This document shows positions 12,284-23,763 of a stretch of DNA of 64,000 bases, piece after piece; the first letter of the stretch is position 1, and every line of letters begins with the position of its first letter. The stretch lies in assembly GCF_000701485.1 (NCBI RefSeq), contig NZ_JNIZ01000004.1:1-64000 (forward strand). The letters run 5' to 3'. Under the pieces are notes generated by a model. The model was not told the DNA's origin and did no database searches. It worked only from the letters and a program-made list of their open reading frames with translations. This DNA is from Mycoplasmopsis sturni DSM 22021. Its GTDB lineage: Bacteria; Bacillota_I; Bacilli_A; Mycoplasmatales; Metamycoplasmataceae. Position numbers and translations under genes: made by a program.

Positions 12284-13283
12284 ACATTTACAAAAAGGCT
12301 TTTGAAGTAACTTTAAAAGCCTTTTTAGTTATTTTAATTTAACTAAAGAAAAACGCTCGCAAGCTCTTAAACCAATTGATATTTATACTTGAATTATCAA
12401 TGGATTTAGTGAATTTTTAGGAAGTTGCTTTATTTCGCTTGGAGTAGTTTTTTTATCACTTAATATAAACCATCAATCACTAGAATATAAGGTTTTTCTC
12501 AATCCAGTATTAAGTGGGCTTTTTGTTGGTTTTTGTGTTGTAGGAATTGCAATCTTAGTTTTTAGTCGTTGAAGTTGTGATCTTAATCCAATTGTGTCTT
12601 TAACGAGGTATTTAAAAGGACAAAATAACGGATGGTATACTTCGTATAAGATTTTTGCACAAGCAGCAGGTTCTCTTTTAGCGGTTGCCTTTTTATTTGG
12701 TATAAGCAAAGGGATTTCACGTGATAGTGCATTAACTCCTTATAATTTTCCAATTGATGTTTTTCCAATTTCCAATACTTTTATTGGCAATCCTATTGAC
12801 TCAGAAAATATGAATGCTACAATTGGTATTCTCGTTGTTATTTTTGTAGAAATTTTAATTTTTCTAGTCATTTTATTTGGGTATTTTTATTCAAGAAGCT
12901 CAGAAAAATATCGAAATTTCTTAATTATTTTTGCAACTATTACAGGATATTGATTATCATCGGTTTCAACTAGATCTTTAAATGTTCCTTTAACAATTAA
13001 TCCAATTATTTCAACAACGCAAAATGTGCTATATTTAAGTTATTGAATTGATAATAAAATAACTTCTGATGCCTTAAAAGGAACAACCTACTTTATTTTT
13101 TCTGCTAATGGATCTTCGATAGCTACGGTAGCAATTTGACTTTCATCAGCTATTACCCCTTTTGTGTATGTATTCTTACAAGGGTTGTTTAATGTCTTTT
13201 TAGGACCTATTTGTACTAAATGTATTACTTACAAAAATAATGCAGAAGAAAATCTTATTCAAGATAACGATCAAGTGAGTTAA
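12276..13283 (+). CDS. divergent aquaporin-like (MIP family) membrane protein
   Basis: 335 residues with about six hydrophobic segments. The two pore half-helix motifs of the family seem altered: CDLNPIVSL near residue 105 in place of NPA, and SLNVPLT near 236 for the second. Flanking helices (FSEFLGS, YKIFAQAAGS) also fit the fold. The usual Arg after the second NPA is not in place, so it may not be an ordinary water or glycerol channel. The ATG at 12276 overlaps ldhD by eight bases; it is the only start that keeps the first membrane segments, since the next in-frame start is at 12594. Cotranscription with ldhD suggests a link to lactate, which is speculative. The true GlpF is at 24.8 kb. 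Confidence 0.65.
12292..12327 (+). terminator. terminator-shaped hairpin inside the start of the next gene
   Basis: AAAAAGGCTTTT and its exact reverse complement AAAAGCCTTTTT are separated by 12 bases that can pair further. It begins nine bases after the ldhD stop but lies within codons 6-17 of the overlapping aquaporin-like gene, so it could act as a partial terminator or attenuator. Confidence 0.6.
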
Positions 13284-13307
13284 CGAAAAATCTTTCGTTA
13301 ACTTTTT
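13278..13307 (+). terminator. terminator after the aquaporin-like gene
   Basis: AGTTAACGAAA-AATC-TTTCGTTAACT, then T run; includes the stop codon. Confidence 0.85.
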
Positions 13308-13331
13308 GTATAATAAAAAATAGGGGTGCAC

Positions 13332-14072
13332 ATGCATTTAATACATCAATTTCAAGAGCTTAACCAATCTGAAAATATCACTTTGTCAAATTCAAATACT
13401 TATGTCATTATAAGTGTTGTTTTAATTATTCTTATCTTTATAGTTGCTCTTTTAAGTTGATTTTTCGCATATAAAAAGAAAAAGAAAAGCCAAAGTCAAC
13501 CAGAAGGTCTACGTTTTGAAAATGAGGTTTCTGATTATTTAGAAGAAATCCTAAAAAAAACTGATTTTGACTTTATCCGTTCTACTTTATTTTCATATGA
13601 TTCTAAAATGTATGAAGTAGATGGAATCTTAATTAGTAATTCCTTAATTGTTGTTGTTGAATCCAAGGCTTTTCATGGCACCTTGCAAGGAGATTCTGCA
13701 CAAGAATATTTAACACTTTCATCACTTAATAACAAAAAAACAAGCTTTAAAAATCCGATTCTACAAAACGAGAAGCACATTCTTCATATTTGAAAAACAT
13801 TGGGCAAAAAAATTCCTATTGCTTCTTTGGTTGTTTTTCCAGATGATTTAAATATCCAAATTAGTAATTTAGATAGTCACGTTATTTTAACTAATGTTAA
13901 TAAGCTAGAAAAAGAAATTTCCATGCTACATGAGTTTTCAAGACAACAACCACCACAATTTAGAAAAGAAAGCATTATTTCTTTACTAAGAGCTTTAAGT
14001 GCCAAAAGTAAATCTGAAAAAAAGAAATTCGAAAAAATCATAAATAGAAAAGGACAACATGCAAAGAAATAA
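13332..14072 (+). CDS. membrane-anchored NERD-domain (nuclease-related) protein
   Basis: 246 residues. One membrane segment near residues 22-45 is followed by a basic stretch (AYKKKKKSQ) and a soluble domain. That domain holds the PD-(D/E)XK-type pattern of NERD proteins: FENEVSDYL, YEVDGILIS (near 92-100) and VVVESKAFHG (near 105-114). NERD proteins are predicted nucleases acting on DNA or RNA; activity here is inferred. TATAAT at 13309-13314 and GGGGTG before the ATG. Its end overlaps the tex start by 14 bases, so the two are coupled. Confidence 0.8.
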
Positions 14073-16209
14073 CTTAGCAATTCAACAAGTATCCAAAGAA
14101 TTAAATGTAACCGAACAACAAGTGCATACCATTTTAGATATGCTTGAAAATGGGGATACGGTACCATTTATTTCGCGTTATCGTAAAGATGTTACTGGCG
14201 GCTTAGTTGATGAACAAATTTATAAAATTGAAGATCTTTTTAAGTACCAAAACGAACTTCAAAAAAGAAAAGAAAAAATTATTGAATTTTTAAAAGAAAA
14301 AAATCTTTTAACAGAAACGATTAAACAAAATATTATGCAAGCTACCACTAAAAGTGAAGTTGAAGCTATTTATCAACCTTATAAAGAAGGTAAAATTACT
14401 AAAGCTTCAGAAGCTATTGCTCTTGGTTTAGAGCCCTTAGCGCTTGCAATTTTGAATAACAAAAAACCACAATTTGACATTGAGCATGAAGCTAAAAAAT
14501 ATTTAAATGACAAGATTAGCAGTGTTGAATTTGCAATAGAAAATGCAAATTATATTATTGCTCAAATTTTTTCACAAGATCTAGAGCTAAGAAATATTCT
14601 TAAAGAAGAAATTTTAAAATTTGGGGCAATACTAACTAAAGTTAATCCTAAAGCAATCGATGAAAATCAAACATTTAAAAATTATTACAATTACAAGGTT
14701 CCAATTAAGTACATTAAAAACCATAACGTAATGGCAATTAATCGTGGAGTTGAACAAAAGATTTTAAAGATAAGCTTTGAATATAAGGTTGAATTTTTAA
14801 TTAATAAAATTCTTTATAAATATGATCGAAAAAAACTTAATCAAGCAAATCTTTTACCAGCTGTTGAAGATGCACTTAATCGTTTAATTTTACCAAGTAT
14901 TGAAAGGGAAATTTTTGGGGATCTTTTTGCTGAAGCTGAAAGCAAATCTATTGAGTTATTTTCAAATTTAGTTGAAAAAATTCTTAATGGTCCAGCAATT
15001 ACCGGACATAATATTATTGCCATTGATCCGGCTTTTGCTAATGGGTGTAAGTTAGCTACTTTGGATGATAAAGGAAACTTATTAGCTGAAGTGGTTAAAA
15101 TTTATCCACCTTTTGCGGCTAAATTTACTTCAACTAAAAATGTTGAAAGAGCAAGTCAAATTACTTTAGATTTAATTAAAAAACATCATGTTACCATTAT
15201 TGTCATAGGAAATGGAACAGCTTCAAGGGAAACGGAACAATTTATTGCTGACTTAATTAAAGAGCACAATTTACAAGTCAAATACGCAATTGTATCTGAG
15301 GTTGGCGCTAGTGTGTACTCGGCTTCTGAATCAGCTAGAAATGAATTCCCTAATTTAGATGAACAACAACGTAGTGCAATTAATATTGGTCGGAAATATC
15401 TTGACCCGCTTAATGAATTAGTTAAAATTGATCCTAAATCACTTGGTGTAGGTCAATACCAACATGATGTTAACCAAAAAGAATTACAAAAATACCTTGA
15501 TTTTAAGGTACAAAAAGTAGTTTCTTCTATTGGTGTAGATTTAAATAGTGCCACTGTTGAAATTTTAACTTATGTTCCTGGTTTAAGTAAAACTAATGCT
15601 AAAAATATCTTACTTTATAAAGAAGAACAAGGTCAATTCACTAATCGTAAAGAACTTAAAAAAGTTAAGGGAATTGGACCAAAAACCTTTGAGCAAGCAG
15701 TTGGATTCTTGCGTATTTTCAACTCAGAAGAGTTTTTAGATAAAACCTTTATTCACCCAGAATCTTATAAATTAGCTAAAAGCATTATTAAGGACTACAA
15801 ACTTCAACCAAATGAAAATGGAATTGATGTTTCTGGATTAAAAATTGAGGAACTTACTCAAAAATATGACTCTAACCATTATGAAATTGAGTTAATCCTT
15901 AATGCCTTCTCTCAACCTACAAAATTAATTCGTAATAGCAAAGATGGGTTTATTTTAAAAGATTCTATTACCAAAGAAGAGGACTTAAAAGTAGATATGG
16001 TTATTGAAGGTACGGTTGAAAACGTCACCGATTTTGGAGTTTTTGTTTATATTGGGGTTAAGAAAAACTTATTTATTCATACATCAAATTTAAAATTAAA
16101 CAAAGACCAAAATCCTGTAGATCTTTATTATCCAGGTATGGTTATTAGAGCCAAAATTGATGCCATCGACCTTGAGAATCACAAAATTGCCGGAAGTATC
16201 GTTGATTAA
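14059..16209 (+). CDS. tex: Tex family RNA-binding transcription accessory protein
   Basis: 716 residues, full length. N-terminal helical part with SRYRKDVTGGLVDEQI (near 35-50), a YqgF-like RNase H fold (IIAIDPAFANGCK near 318), helix-hairpin-helix segments (ILTYVPGLSKTNAKNIL near 510 and VKGIGPKTFEQ near 535) and a C-terminal S1 domain from about residue 645. Tex/Spt6-like proteins bind RNA and nucleic acids and influence transcription. Uncharacterised in mycoplasmas but conserved. Starts inside the NERD gene and ends with its own terminator. Confidence 0.95.
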   Translation: MQRNNLAIQQVSKELNVTEQQVHTILDMLENGDTVPFISRYRKDVTGGLVDEQIYKIEDLFKYQNELQKRKEKIIEFLKEKNLLTETIKQNIMQATTKSEVEAIYQPYKEGKITKASEAIALGLEPLALAILNNKKPQFDIEHEAKKYLNDKISSVEFAIENANYIIAQIFSQDLELRNILKEEILKFGAILTKVNPKAIDENQTFKNYYNYKVPIKYIKNHNVMAINRGVEQKILKISFEYKVEFLINKILYKYDRKKLNQANLLPAVEDALNRLILPSIEREIFGDLFAEAESKSIELFSNLVEKILNGPAITGHNIIAIDPAFANGCKLATLDDKGNLLAEVVKIYPPFAAKFTSTKNVERASQITLDLIKKHHVTIIVIGNGTASRETEQFIADLIKEHNLQVKYAIVSEVGASVYSASESARNEFPNLDEQQRSAINIGRKYLDPLNELVKIDPKSLGVGQYQHDVNQKELQKYLDFKVQKVVSSIGVDLNSATVEILTYVPGLSKTNAKNILLYKEEQGQFTNRKELKKVKGIGPKTFEQAVGFLRIFNSEEFLDKTFIHPESYKLAKSIIKDYKLQPNENGIDVSGLKIEELTQKYDSNHYEIELILNAFSQPTKLIRNSKDGFILKDSITKEEDLKVDMVIEGTVENVTDFGVFVYIGVKKNLFIHTSNLKLNKDQNPVDLYYPGMVIRAKIDAIDLENHKIAGSIVD

Positions 16210-16210
16210 C

Positions 16211-16250
16211 AAAAATAAATACCTATTAGTAATGAGGTATTTATTTTTTT
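16211..16250 (+). terminator. terminator after tex
   Basis: AAAAATAAATACCT and matching AGGTATTTATTTTT arms, with T run. Confidence 0.8.
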
Positions 16251-16306
16251 ATAAAGTTTTAAATTAAAGCTAGAGCAACAACTTTTGTTTGTTTTCTATA
16301 ACAAGG

Positions 16307-16312
16307 TATAAT
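16307..16312 (+). promoter_or_regulatory. -10 box of uvrB
   Basis: TATAAT only 11 bases before the ATG, with no Shine-Dalgarno site; the mRNA would have a leader of about four bases or none. Confidence 0.6.
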
Positions 16313-16323
16313 ATACCTTAATT

Positions 16324-18321
16324 ATGGGAATTTTTAAATTAAAAGCAGACTATCAACCAAAGGGAGACCAACCTAAAGCAATTTCTGAAATTTCGCAAGG
16401 AATTAAAGAAGGGATCAAGGACCAAGTCCTTTTAGGGGTCACAGGTTCAGGAAAAACCTTTACAATCGCAAATGTTATTAAAGAATTTGACAAACCAGTT
16501 ATTGTCCTTTCTCATAACAAAACACTTGCAAGTCAACTCTATAGCGAATTAAAAAGTTTCTTCCCTGACAATGCTGTTGAATACTTTATTTCTTATTTTG
16601 ATTATTATCGTCCAGAAGCATATATGCCCAAAACCGATACATATATTGAAAAAGATTCTAAAACTAATGAACAAATTGAAATTTTACGTTTAAGCGCGAT
16701 TAATTCGCTTTTAACTCGTAAAGATACTATTGTGGTGGCTTCAGTTAGTGCTATTTATGGGGCACTCAATCCGCAAATGTATAAAGAATCATTTTATCTT
16801 TTTTCAGTTGGGCAAGAATTATCAATTCGTGATTTTATTTCGCAATTAATTCAGATTAAATACAATCGTAATGATGTAGATCAAAACCCAGGTGAATTTA
16901 CCGTTAAAGGTGATCTTGTTATTATTAGACCAGCTGATAGCGAAGATCAAGCTATTAGAATTTCTTTTTTTGGTGATGAAATTGAGGAGATTGCTATAAT
17001 TGATCCCTTAACTAAAAACCTCATTAAAAAAGTAGATGTGTATCGCTTATCACCTGGAAATGCTTATGCAACTGAAAATTCAATTTATGATCAAATTATT
17101 CCTCAAATTGAGCAAGAACTATCACAACAAATTAAATATTTCAAAGATCAGGGAAAACTTTTAGAAGCAACAAGATTAAATCAAAGAGTCAAAAATGATA
17201 TCGATGATATGAAGGAATTTGGGATGTGTAAAGGGATTGAAAATTACTCAATGTACCTTGACCAAAGAACTTTTGGTGAGCGTCCTTATACGATTTTGGA
17301 TTATTTCCCAGAAGATGCTTTGATGTTTATTGATGAATCTCATATGTTCTTGCCTCAGCTCAACGGAATGTATAAAGGTGATAGATCACGAAAAGAAATG
17401 TTGGTCAATTATGGATTTCGATTACCTAGTTCCTTAGAAAATCGTCCACTTCGTTTTGAAGAGTGAGAAACAGCTTTTAAGTTTAATAAAGTCTACATCT
17501 CTGCAACACCTGGTGATTATGAGTTAGATAAAACTGAAGGAGTTGTTACACGTTTATATGTTCGTCCAACCGGATTGATTGATCCTGAAATTATTATTAA
17601 GCCAACACATAATCAAATCGAAGATATCTATAATACCATTATTGAACAACGTAAAACTAATGAAAAAACAATTATTTTAAGTGTCACTAAAAGAATGTCT
17701 GAAGAATTAAACAATTATCTCTTAGAACGTGGAGTCAAATCAGCATATATTCATTCAGAACATAATACTTTTGTTCGAAATGAAATTTTGCGTAAATTAA
17801 GAGCCGGTATTTATGAAGTTATTGTCGGAGTTAATTTACTTAGAGAAGGAATTGACTTGCCGGAAGTATCTAAAGTTATTGTTTTAGATGCTGATAAAGA
17901 AAGTTTTATGAGAAATGCTCGGAGTTTAATTCAAATTACTGGTAGAGCTGCCAGAAACGCCAAAGGGCAAGCGATTTTTTATGCTGATCACATTTCTAAA
18001 AGCATGCAAGAATGTATTAATGATAATAAAGAAAAACGGGCATTACAAATTGCTTATAACAAAAAGCACGGAATTATTCCAAAAACAATTATTAAGCCAA
18101 TTCCAGAACCTATTCATGGACATGATATTATGAATGCTGTTCAAGTTTTATTGGATAAAAGTCAAAAACACAATAATATAGAAATTAAAAAACCAAAAAA
18201 TAAAGAACAAATTTTATCTGAATTAAAAAAACAAATGGATGAAGCAGCACGCTCACTAGATTATGAAAGAGCAATTGAATTAAGAGACATTCTTTTAGAG
18301 CTCCAAAACCAAAAAAGTTAA
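16324..18321 (+). CDS. uvrB: excinuclease ABC subunit B
   Basis: 665-residue DNA-damage recognition helicase of nucleotide excision repair; it receives damaged DNA from UvrA and positions UvrC. Walker [11 protein letters not shown] near residue 38, the beta-hairpin region [13 protein letters not shown] near 91, [10 protein letters not shown] near 338, helicase motif [12 protein letters not shown] near 541, and a C-terminal UVR motif ([10 protein letters not shown] near 645). One UGA Trp at 17464. Leaderless or nearly so. uvrA lies 0.6 kb downstream; uvrC is not in the window. Confidence 0.98.
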
Positions 18322-18402
18322 ATTTTTGAAAAATTTCATGAAAAAATTAACTTTTTCATATTTTTAATATTTTAAGAGTATAATTCTAGTGGAGAAAAAA
18401 TT

Positions 18403-18924
18403 ATGAATTATACTTATAACGAAATTAAAGAAAATACTGATGCAATTTTGTATCAAAGTATTGATGTTGTATCACTATACAACTCATTTAGAAAAATATT
18501 ATCTAAATTACCATTGGAAGATCAAACCTTACATTATCATTTAACTCATTCTAATTTTGATCGTAATGACAATTTTTCTAGCAAAATCTATGATTTTGTA
18601 GTTGCGTTAGGTTATTTGGTTGCGACCAAAGCTAACTCAGAAAAAGTTTCAGAAGAAATTAGAAAGCAAATCCAAGATGCTAATGATCAAATTAACCAAT
18701 TAAATATTGAGACCTTTGATCAAGTTCTAGCAAATTTAAAATTAAAAGAAAGTCTACATCAAATTGCAAAAGACCTTTTTGGTTTTATTAGAATTGATGG
18801 AATGGCCAAAGATTTAATTTTACTAGTTGATGGACTAGATATTTTTGATGCTAAAACCAAAGAACTTATTGGTTCTACAACTTTGATTTTAGCACCAGTT
18901 AATGGGTGTGATCTTCCTTTTTAG
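18403..18924 (+). CDS. hypothetical protein upstream of uvrA
   Basis: 173-residue soluble protein, no signal peptide or membrane segment, mostly helical with a glutamine/isoleucine-rich middle (EEIRKQIQDANDQINQLN). No family recognised. TATAAT at 18378-18383, and GTGGAG before the ATG. It ends seven bases before uvrA, so it is probably co-transcribed with it; a role in DNA repair is only suggested by that position. Confidence 0.75.
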   Translation: MNYTYNEIKENTDAILYQSIDVVSLYNSFRKILSKLPLEDQTLHYHLTHSNFDRNDNFSSKIYDFVVALGYLVATKANSEKVSEEIRKQIQDANDQINQLNIETFDQVLANLKLKESLHQIAKDLFGFIRIDGMAKDLILLVDGLDIFDAKTKELIGSTTLILAPVNGCDLPF

Positions 18925-18931
18925 GAGGATT

Positions 18932-21775
18932 ATGTCTACAAGAGACCAAATTGTTATTAAGGGAGCACGTGAAAATAATCTTAAGAATGTTTCTTTAGTG
19001 TTGCCAAAAAATAAATTAATTGTCTTTACAGGACTTAGTGGTTCAGGGAAAAGTTCATTGGCCTTTAATACAATTTATGAAGAAGGACGAAGAAGATATG
19101 TCGATAGCTTAAGCAGCTATGCTCGTATGTTTTTAGGAGGAACTAAAAAACCTGATGTGGAATCAATTGAAGGACTTAGTCCCTCAATTTCCATTGAACA
19201 AAAAACAACTTCAAATAATCCGCGTTCAACAGTAGGTACAGTAACTGAAATTTATGATTATTTTAGATTACTTTTTGCACGGATTGGTAAAGCTTTTTGT
19301 CCAAACCACAACATTGAAATTACCTCGCAAACATCAAAAGATATTCTTCAAGAAATTTATAAATATCCTGAAGGAACAAGAATTATTATTTATGCACCAC
19401 TTGTTGACCAAGAAAAAGGAACCCACCAAAATCTCCTTGAAAAATTACGTCAAGAAGGATTTTTAAGAGTTAATATTGATGGTCAAGTCATGTTGCTTGA
19501 GGATAAAATAGAACTTAATAAAAACCAAAAACACACTATTGATTTAATTATCGAAAGAGTCGCTTTAAGTGAATCAAAGCAAAGCCAAATTGCTCAATCA
19601 ATTGATTTTGCTACCGAAAGAGCAAATGGTTTAGTAAAAGTTGAAAATACTCAAACTGGCGAAGTTAAAACTTTTTCAAAAAATCATGCATGTATTTATA
19701 AGGATTTTAATATAGGAAAAATTGAGACTCGTTTATTTTCTTTTAATGCTCCTTATGGAATGTGTGCAAACTGTAAAGGTTTAGGAGTTGAGTTTAAGGC
19801 TGACTGAGATTTAGTGGCTCCTGAAGAATGAAGAAGCATCGGTTTAGGCGGGATTAAATATTTTGAAAAAACAGTTAATACCCAAAACTTAGAATGACAA
19901 GAATTCGAGGCTTTACTTAATCACTACGATATTGGTCTTGATGTACCTCTTGATGAAATACCAGAAGAGAAACTCCAAAGAATCAAATATGGATCTCATG
20001 AAGAAGTTGAATTTGAAACGGTTTCCTCATCAGGAATCAAAAGAAGACATAAGCGCTTCATTGAAGGGATTTTAACAAAAATTGAGCGTTTATATTATGA
20101 AACTTCTAGCGAAATGATTCGTGATTGACTGAAAAAATATATGGGATCATTTGCTTGTTCAACATGTCATGGAGCTCGTTTAAATAACAATGCATTAGCC
20201 ATTCGTGTAGCAGGCAAAAATATTTATGAATTTACGAAAATGTCAATTGAAGATTCTCTTGATTTCATCCAAAAAATTACTCAAAATTTTACTGAAAATG
20301 AAAAACAAATTTCAAGCATAGTCACCAAAGAAATTATTGACCGGTTAACTTTTTTAAAAAATGTAGGTTTAGAATACTTAACTTTAAATCGTAATGCTGA
20401 AACACTTTCGGGTGGAGAAAGTCAACGGATTCGTTTAGCAACTCAAATTGGTTCGAATTTAACTGGCGTACTTTATGTTCTAGATGAGCCTTCTATTGGT
20501 CTACACCAAAAGGATAATGAAAAATTAATCCAAACATTACGTAAAATGGTCGAAATTGGAAACACACTAATTGTTGTTGAGCATGATGAAGATACAATTT
20601 TTGCAGCGGATCATATTGTTGATATAGGTCCAAAAGCAGGTCTAGAGGGCGGAAAAGTTATTGCTTCAGGTTCCTTACAAGATATTACTGACGTAGAAGA
20701 ATCTATTACAGGTAAGTACCTTTCGGGTGAATGAACAATTGAAGTACCAACTAGCCGAAGAAGCGGAAACGGAAAAACCATCGAAATTATCGGGGCCAAA
20801 GAAAATAATTTAAAAGACATTAATGTAACTATCCCACTTGGAAAATTAGTAGCTGTAACCGGAGTTAGTGGATCAGGTAAATCTACTTTAATTAATGAAA
20901 TTCTTGTTAATGGAGCTCAAAGTAGTATCGGAATTGCACAATCACTAAGTAAACCAAAAGCTAAATTTAAATCAATTAAAGGACTGGAAAACATCGACAA
21001 AGTTATTCCTGTATCTCAAAGTCCTATTGGAAGAACTCCTCGTTCTAATCCTTCTACTTATACAGGTGTTTTTGATGATATTCGTGATATTTATGCAAAC
21101 GTAGAAGAATCTCGTGTGCGTGGTTATTCAAAAGGTCGTTTTAGTTTTAATGTTCCCGGCGGAAGATGCGAAAAATGTTCAGGAGATGGTTTTATCAAAA
21201 TTGAGATGCATTTTCTTCCTGATGTTTATGTTGCTTGCGATAATTGTGATGGAAAAAGATATAACAGAGAAACCTTAGAAATTAAATATCGCGATAAAAA
21301 TATTGCTGATATTTTAGAAATGAATGTTGATGAGGCATTGGTTTTCTTTGAAGCAAAACCTAAAATTATTGAAAAACTAAGTATTTTAAAAGATGTAGGA
21401 CTCGGATATATTAAACTTGGTCAAATGTCAACTACTTTAAGTGGTGGTGAAGCCCAAAGAGTTAAATTAGCAACTTATTTACAGAAAAAACCAACCGGGA
21501 AAACGCTTTATGTTTTAGATGAACCAACAACGGGACTTCATACTCATGATGTTAAAAAACTCATTAGTATTTTAAATAGAATGGTAGATACAGGAAGTTC
21601 TGTTGTAGTTATTGAACATAACTTAGATGTTATTAAATCATCTGATCACATTATTGATTTAGGTCCAGATGGTGGAATTAAAGGTGGAAGAGTTATTGCT
21701 AGCGGGACACCTGAACAAGTATCTAAATCAGAAGTGAGCTATACCGGAGAATTTCTTCGTAAGGTACTTAACTAA
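18932..21775 (+). CDS. uvrA: excinuclease ABC subunit A
   Basis: 947-residue DNA-damage-sensing ATPase, normal length. Two ABC ATPase modules: Walker [13 protein letters not shown] near residue 32 and [11 protein letters not shown] near 644; signature motifs [12 protein letters not shown] near 492 and [12 protein letters not shown] near 834. Zinc-finger cysteines are seen in CANCKG, CSTCHG and CEKCSG/CDNCDG. The ATG at 18932 follows TTAGGAGGA; an in-frame ATG 30 bases earlier lies inside the previous gene and was rejected. Acts with UvrB, 0.6 kb upstream. Confidence 0.98.
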
Positions 21776-21825
21776 GTCTTATAAATATTGATATAATTAA
21801 AAAATAATTTATAAGGACTAAGAAG

Positions 21826-22755
21826 ATGCAAAAAAACAAGATGTTTGCTTATGATTTAATTAAATATTTTGAATTAAAGATTATTAACGAAGATTGTGAA
21901 CCTTTAAACCGTCAAATTCTTTCACCAGCAATTAAAAGAGTGGGGTTAGAACTTTCTGAACGAGAAGGTCATGAACGTTTATCGCATAACGTCATTGCAT
22001 GAGGCACTAGCGAAAGCCGTTATTTTGATCGAATTGGCGAAACTGAAACACGTTTAGCTTTAGAGAATATTTTTATTTATAGTCCGCCTTTGGTTTTGCT
22101 TTCAAAGGGGATGTCAAAGAAAAATGTTGAAATTATTAAATCCATTTCAAGTAAATATAAAATTCCGGTTTCATATAATGAGTATCAATCAAGCGCTTTT
22201 ACAACTGCTTCCATTGGTGCTTACTTAAATGAATTCTTTGCCGAAACTGTCCAAGTTCATGGTTGTTTAATGATGGTTAATGCAACTGGTGTTCTCATTA
22301 TTGGACCAAGTGGTTCAGGAAAAAGCGAGGCCGCACTAGAACTTGTGCAAAAGGGACATATTTTCGTTTCTGATGATGCTGTACTTGTTAAAGACTTAGG
22401 TAACCAATTTGTTGGTTCATCTCCTTATATTACAAAAAACTTTCTTGAAGTTCGCGGAATAGGTGCAATTGATGTTAAGTATACTTACGGTGTCAAATCA
22501 ATTGCTAACTCTTGTGTTATTAAATTAGTTATTGAATTAGTTCAAAAAGAAGAGCAAAATAAATTAGATCGTTTAGGAATTAGTTTTCTAAATTATCCGA
22601 TTATGTCGCGAAGCATAAAAAAAATCCAAGTGCCTGCCAAAGAAGGTGGTTCAGTTGCTTCTTTAATTGAAGCTGCTGTAAGCAGTTATTTAGCAAGGCA
22701 CGAAGGTTATAGTGTCATTGAAGAAATTGAAAAAAGGAGATTAGAAGATGAGTAA
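21826..22755 (+). CDS. hprK: HPr kinase/phosphorylase
   Basis: 309-residue bifunctional enzyme that phosphorylates and dephosphorylates HPr at Ser46, linking sugar uptake by the PTS to metabolism. Walker A GPSGSGKSEAAL near residue 160, the SDDAV catalytic region near 184, and the family signature LEVRGIGAID near 207. Normal length. TATAAT at 21791-21796 and AAGGAC before the ATG. First gene of an hprK-lgt-trxB operon, a common mycoplasma/Firmicutes order; its end overlaps lgt by eight bases. Confidence 0.97.
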
Positions 22756-23761
22756 TTTACCAGTTCCCAGTTATGTTCCGGATTCTCCAATAGTTGCTGG
22801 TACACCAAGGTATATCTTTCAAAACTTATTTGGAATTCAAGGTTTTGATTTTAGGGTATATTCATTTATGATTATGCTCGGAATTATTGCTTCAATTCTT
22901 ACGATTTTATTTTTCTGATATCGTGAAAATTACAAAACAGAAATTCTCTTAACCTTTGTTATTATTGTTGTTCCTTTAGCCATTATCGGAGCTCGTTTAG
23001 GATATGTTGTTGAGGCATTACTTTATGAAGCCGAACCCTTTAAAAACTCCCATTGGTATGCCGCTTGAGATGGAGGGCTATCAATTCAAGGTGGGATTAT
23101 TCTTGCTGGAATCGGCGGAATGTTGTACGGATGAATAAAAAGAGATGTTATTGATTTTCGTAAAGTAATTAGTATGATTATTCCGACGATTTTAATTGGT
23201 CAATTTGTTGGTCGTTGAGGAAACTTTGCTAACCATGAATTGTACGGTAAAATCGATTGATCTGGAAAATCATCAATTATTTGAGGACAAGTAATTGCTG
23301 ATAATATGTATATTTCTGATAGCTTAACTGACAGCATGAATCTAGAAGGAGCTTATCGCTATCCGCTTTTCTTATACGAAGGACTAGCTAACTTATTTGG
23401 ATTTATTTTAATTGTGTGAGTGTTTAATCTTTTTGGTATCTTTAAACCAGGAACACACGCAACCTTTTATTTAATTTGATATGGAACTGTCCGTTTAGCC
23501 CTTGAACCACTTCGTCAAGATTCATTTGGTCTTTATACTAATGTTTCTCTTGTTTTTATTATTTTAGGAACAATTGGATTTATCTATTTCCAATTCTTAT
23601 CAAGAGTGAAATACGATGTAAAATGAGTTAAATATCGTTGAGTATATTCATATACTGATGAACTTAAATATCTACAGTATGTAAGCAAAACTTCTCCAAG
23701 AGGTCTTATCTATTTATTTAAAGATAGATTTCTTAAAAATGAACTTATTTATAAAGGATAG
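22748..23761 (+). CDS. lgt: prolipoprotein diacylglyceryl transferase
   Basis: 337-residue multi-pass membrane enzyme that moves diacylglycerol from phosphatidylglycerol to the lipobox cysteine, the step before LspA. Family blocks GGLSIQGGIILAG near residue 115 and GQFVGRWGNFANHELYG near 156 are present, with about seven membrane segments. A polar C-terminal tail of ~65 residues, rich in aromatic and basic residues, is longer than in typical Lgt. Overlaps hprK; trxB starts two bases after its stop. Together with lspA at 6.7 kb it supplies maturation for the four lipoproteins in this window. Confidence 0.97.
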
Positions 23762-23763
23762 TT

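Noticed and set aside
12594-13283. GTG 12594 as start of the aquaporin-like gene
   Set aside because: It would remove the first membrane segments and begin inside the N-P-I motif; ATG 12276 is in frame and open.
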